From assembly GCA_948469375.1 (NCBI GenBank), contig CAOKLO010000002.1, positions 62,001 through 126,000 of the forward strand: DNA of 64,000 nt. The letters are read 5' to 3'. How positions within the stretch are numbered: position 1 is the stretch's first letter; every line of letters starts with the position of its first letter. Under the pieces are notes generated by a model. The model worked only from the letters and a program-made list of their open reading frames with translations. It was not told the origin of the DNA and searched no databases. The position numbers and the translations under genes were made by a program. Shown one piece after another: positions 62,483-64,000 of the stretch. Origin of the DNA: an uncultured bacterium. Lineage in GTDB: Bacteria; Bacillota; Clostridia; Oscillospirales; Oscillospiraceae.

Positions 62483-62926
62483 ATGACCCATCAAGAGCTT
62501 TGGGCGGCGTACCGGGTCGTCAGCCCCGACGCCGGGGAGGAATACGAGGCGTGGGCCTACGGGGACGACCCGGACACCCTGGCGGAGCTGACCCGCACTG
62601 GAATCAAAACCGCCACCGCCGGCGCCGGGATTTTGTACGAAATTGAGGAGGAGCCCCTGCCCCAGGCTGGGGAGTACAGCGTCATCCTCAACAGCCGGGA
62701 CGAGGCGGTGTGCGTCATCCGCACCACCCGAGTGTATACCGTCCCCTTCGACCAGGTGAGCGCCGGACAGGCCTGCCGGGAAGGGGAGGGCGACCGAACC
62801 CTGGCCTATTGGCGGCGCGTCCACGAGCGTTTTTTCCGGAACGAGTTGTCGGAAGCCGGACTGGCGTTTTCCCCGGATATGCCCGTGGTGTGCGAGGAGT
62901 TCGAGTTGGTATATCCGCCAACATAG
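62483..62926 (+). CDS. ASCH-domain protein
   Basis: 147 residues. The ASCH fold is recognisable from AYGDDPDTLAELTRTGIKTATAG, YSVILNSRDEAVCVIRTTRVYTVPFDQV, EGDRTLAYWRRVHERFF and a final PVVCEEFELVY. ASCH proteins are RNA-binding, and some hydrolyse acylated nucleosides such as N4-acetylcytidine. ATG 62483 has GGAGGTGAG upstream. It lies directly behind the alanine T-box and before alaS, so its expression follows alanyl-tRNA charging. Confidence 0.86.
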   Translation: MTHQELWAAYRVVSPDAGEEYEAWAYGDDPDTLAELTRTGIKTATAGAGILYEIEEEPLPQAGEYSVILNSRDEAVCVIRTTRVYTVPFDQVSAGQACREGEGDRTLAYWRRVHERFFRNELSEAGLAFSPDMPVVCEEFELVYPPT

Positions 62927-62954
62927 GCCTGACCCCAGAGCGAAACGCAGTTTC

Positions 62955-63002
62955 GCGGTCAAAGTTTCTTTTTGGTTCTTTTCCTTTTCAAAGAAAAAGA
63001 GC
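62955..63002. repeat. AT-rich dispersed repeat, copy C (inverted)
   Basis: Between the ASCH gene and alaS; the minus strand reads CTCTTTTTCTTTGAAAAGGA, then AAAGAACCAAAAAGAAACTT, then GACCGCG, the same block order as copies A and B. It lies within the presumed ASCH-alaS message. Confidence 0.65.
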
Positions 63003-63055
63003 CAGCCCTTGACCTTCTGCTTCAATTTAATTCATCATAGATGGAGGTAATTCCC

Positions 63056-64000
63056 ATGTACGATCCCAAGCCCTACGGCCTGAATGAGCTTCGGGAGATG
63101 TTCCTGAAGTTCTTCGAGACCAAGGACCACCTGCGCCTGCCCAGCTTCTCCCTGATCCCCCAGAACGACGCGTCCCTGCTGCTGATCAACTCCGGCATGG
63201 CCCCCATGAAGCCCTATTTCACCGGAGAGCAGGAGCCCCCCCGCCACCGGGTGACCACCTGCCAGAAGTGCATCCGCACCGGCGACATCGAGAACATCGG
63301 CCACACCGACCGCCACGGCACCTATTTTGAGATGCTGGGCAATTTCTCCTTCGGAGACTACTTCAAGAAGGAGGCCATCCACTGGGCCTGGGAGTTTCTG
63401 ACCTCCCCGGAGTGGGTGGGCCTGGACCCCAGCCGCCTGTACCCCTCCGTGTTCGCGGGCAATGAGACCACCCCCGCCGATGACGAGGCCTTCCGCGTCT
63501 GGAACGAGGAGATCGGCATCCCCACCGACCGGATCTTCAAATTCGGCAAGGCGGACAATTTCTGGGAGCACGGCTCCGGCCCCTGCGGCCCCTGCTCCGA
63601 GATCTATTACGACCGGGGGGAGAAGTACGGCTGCGGTAAGCCCGGGTGCACCGTGGGCTGCGACTGCGACCGCTATATCGAGGTGTGGAACGTAGTGTTC
63701 TCCCAGTTCGACAACGATGGGAACGACCACTACACCGAGCTGAAGCAGAAGAACATCGACACCGGCATGGGGCTGGAGCGGCTGGCCTGCGTGTGCCAGG
63801 GCGTCGGCTCCCTGTTTGACGTGGACACGGTGATGAACATCACCAACAAGGTGTCCGAGATCACCCACGCCCATTACGGCGAGAGCCGGGAGAAGGACGT
63901 GTCCCTCCGGGTGATCACCGACCACATCCGCTCCGCCGCCTTCATGATCTGCGACGGCGTGCTGCCCTCCAACGAGGGCCGGGGCTACGTCCTGCGCCGC
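63056..64000 (+). CDS. alaS: Alanyl-tRNA synthetase, 3' end outside window
   Basis: Charges tRNA-Ala; the first 315 codons are in the window. Class II motif 1/2 regions are clear: [54 protein letters not shown] and [18 protein letters not shown], then [18 protein letters not shown] and [16 protein letters not shown] 63056 has GGAGG 8 bases upstream. It is presumably controlled by the alanine T-box through the ASCH gene. Confidence 0.97.
   Translation, partial: MYDPKPYGLNELREMFLKFFETKDHLRLPSFSLIPQNDASLLLINSGMAPMKPYFTGEQEPPRHRVTTCQKCIRTGDIENIGHTDRHGTYFEMLGNFSFGDYFKKEAIHWAWEFLTSPEWVGLDPSRLYPSVFAGNETTPADDEAFRVWNEEIGIPTDRIFKFGKADNFWEHGSGPCGPCSEIYYDRGEKYGCGKPGCTVGCDCDRYIEVWNVVFSQFDNDGNDHYTELKQKNIDTGMGLERLACVCQGVGSLFDVDTVMNITNKVSEITHAHYGESREKDVSLRVITDHIRSAAFMICDGVLPSNEGRGYVLRR

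Noticed and set aside
1..64000. tRNA or rRNA genes and CRISPR arrays
   Set aside because: No cloverleaf with a CCA-adjacent acceptor stem, no rRNA-like block and no regularly spaced repeat was recognised by eye; a covariance search would be decisive.

Overview
The window reads as a chromosomal segment of a GC-rich, spore-former-lineage Clostridia, most likely an Oscillospiraceae gut anaerobe (Flavonifractor / Lawsonibacter / Intestinimonas type). Grounds for this are the nadK-argR-recN order, three T-box leaders, an FMN riboswitch, a SpoIID-like protein, PPi-type phosphofructokinase, L-serine dehydratase in two subunits, a duplicated feoA with feoB, and Firmicutes-style promoters and AGGAGG ribosome binding sites in otherwise GC-rich DNA. 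The placement is inference; no rRNA or other decisive marker is present, and I saw no tRNA genes or CRISPR arrays.

Layout. 1-3700: nadK (5' end outside the window), argR, recN and a Cof-type HAD phosphatase, closely packed. 3700-5723: tyrosine T-box leader, a NUDIX hydrolase and tyrS. 5842-9582 (minus): asd-dapA-dapB lysine/diaminopimelate genes followed by a cytidine deaminase and a 4-oxalocrotonate tautomerase homologue. 9789-12556: SpoIID/SPOR protein and queA. 12595-16120 (minus): hybrid histidine kinase plus HD-GYP protein, a likely signalling pair. 16336-22062 (minus): ilvB-ilvN-ilvC-small membrane protein, then ilvD, behind a T-box whose specifier is probably valine. 22223-29134: DUF1540 protein, a membrane protein, a small divergent protein, an NAD-dependent epimerase-like protein, sdaAB-sdaAA, pyk and a CorC/HlyC-type CBS protein. 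29278-30056: debris of a serine recombinase element. 30057-36124: asnB, a GPI-mannosyltransferase-like membrane protein, exonuclease III, a 59-residue unlisted protein, a SLOG-fold protein and riboswitch-controlled ribU. 36229-36636: an internally deleted IS5-family element with intact ends.

36796-53804 is the most metabolically interesting stretch. It holds NagD-like HAD, MFS carrier and GDPD genes. These are followed by a run of class II fructose-bisphosphate aldolase, PPi-type phosphofructokinase, a divergent triose-phosphate isomerase paralogue and a LarA-like (DUF2088) protein, and then by a complete SsuABC/TauABC-like ABC importer. Next come a DUF4838 hydrolase, a GlcN6P deaminase-like protein with an altered catalytic loop, nagA, a convergent ROK regulator and a TauE-type permease. 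I infer an amino-sugar/unusual-sugar uptake and catabolism locus whose true substrate is not evident.

53904-57158 is a ferrous-iron uptake operon (feoA-feoA-feoB-small Cys-rich membrane protein) with two near-identical inverted-repeat operators. 57196-62068 (minus) holds a cytosolic GH13 enzyme, a DUF305-like protein and a BceAB-like ABC exporter. 62220-64000 holds an alanine T-box leader, an ASCH-domain gene and the start of alaS.

Recurring themes: (i) in both aminoacyl-tRNA synthetase T-box units a small non-synthetase enzyme gene (NUDIX, ASCH) lies between leader and synthetase; (ii) an AT-rich dispersed repeat occurs three times between genes in this GC-rich DNA; (iii) several terminator-like hairpins overlap stop codons of minus-strand genes; (iv) three genes of 54-59 codons are well supported although very short.
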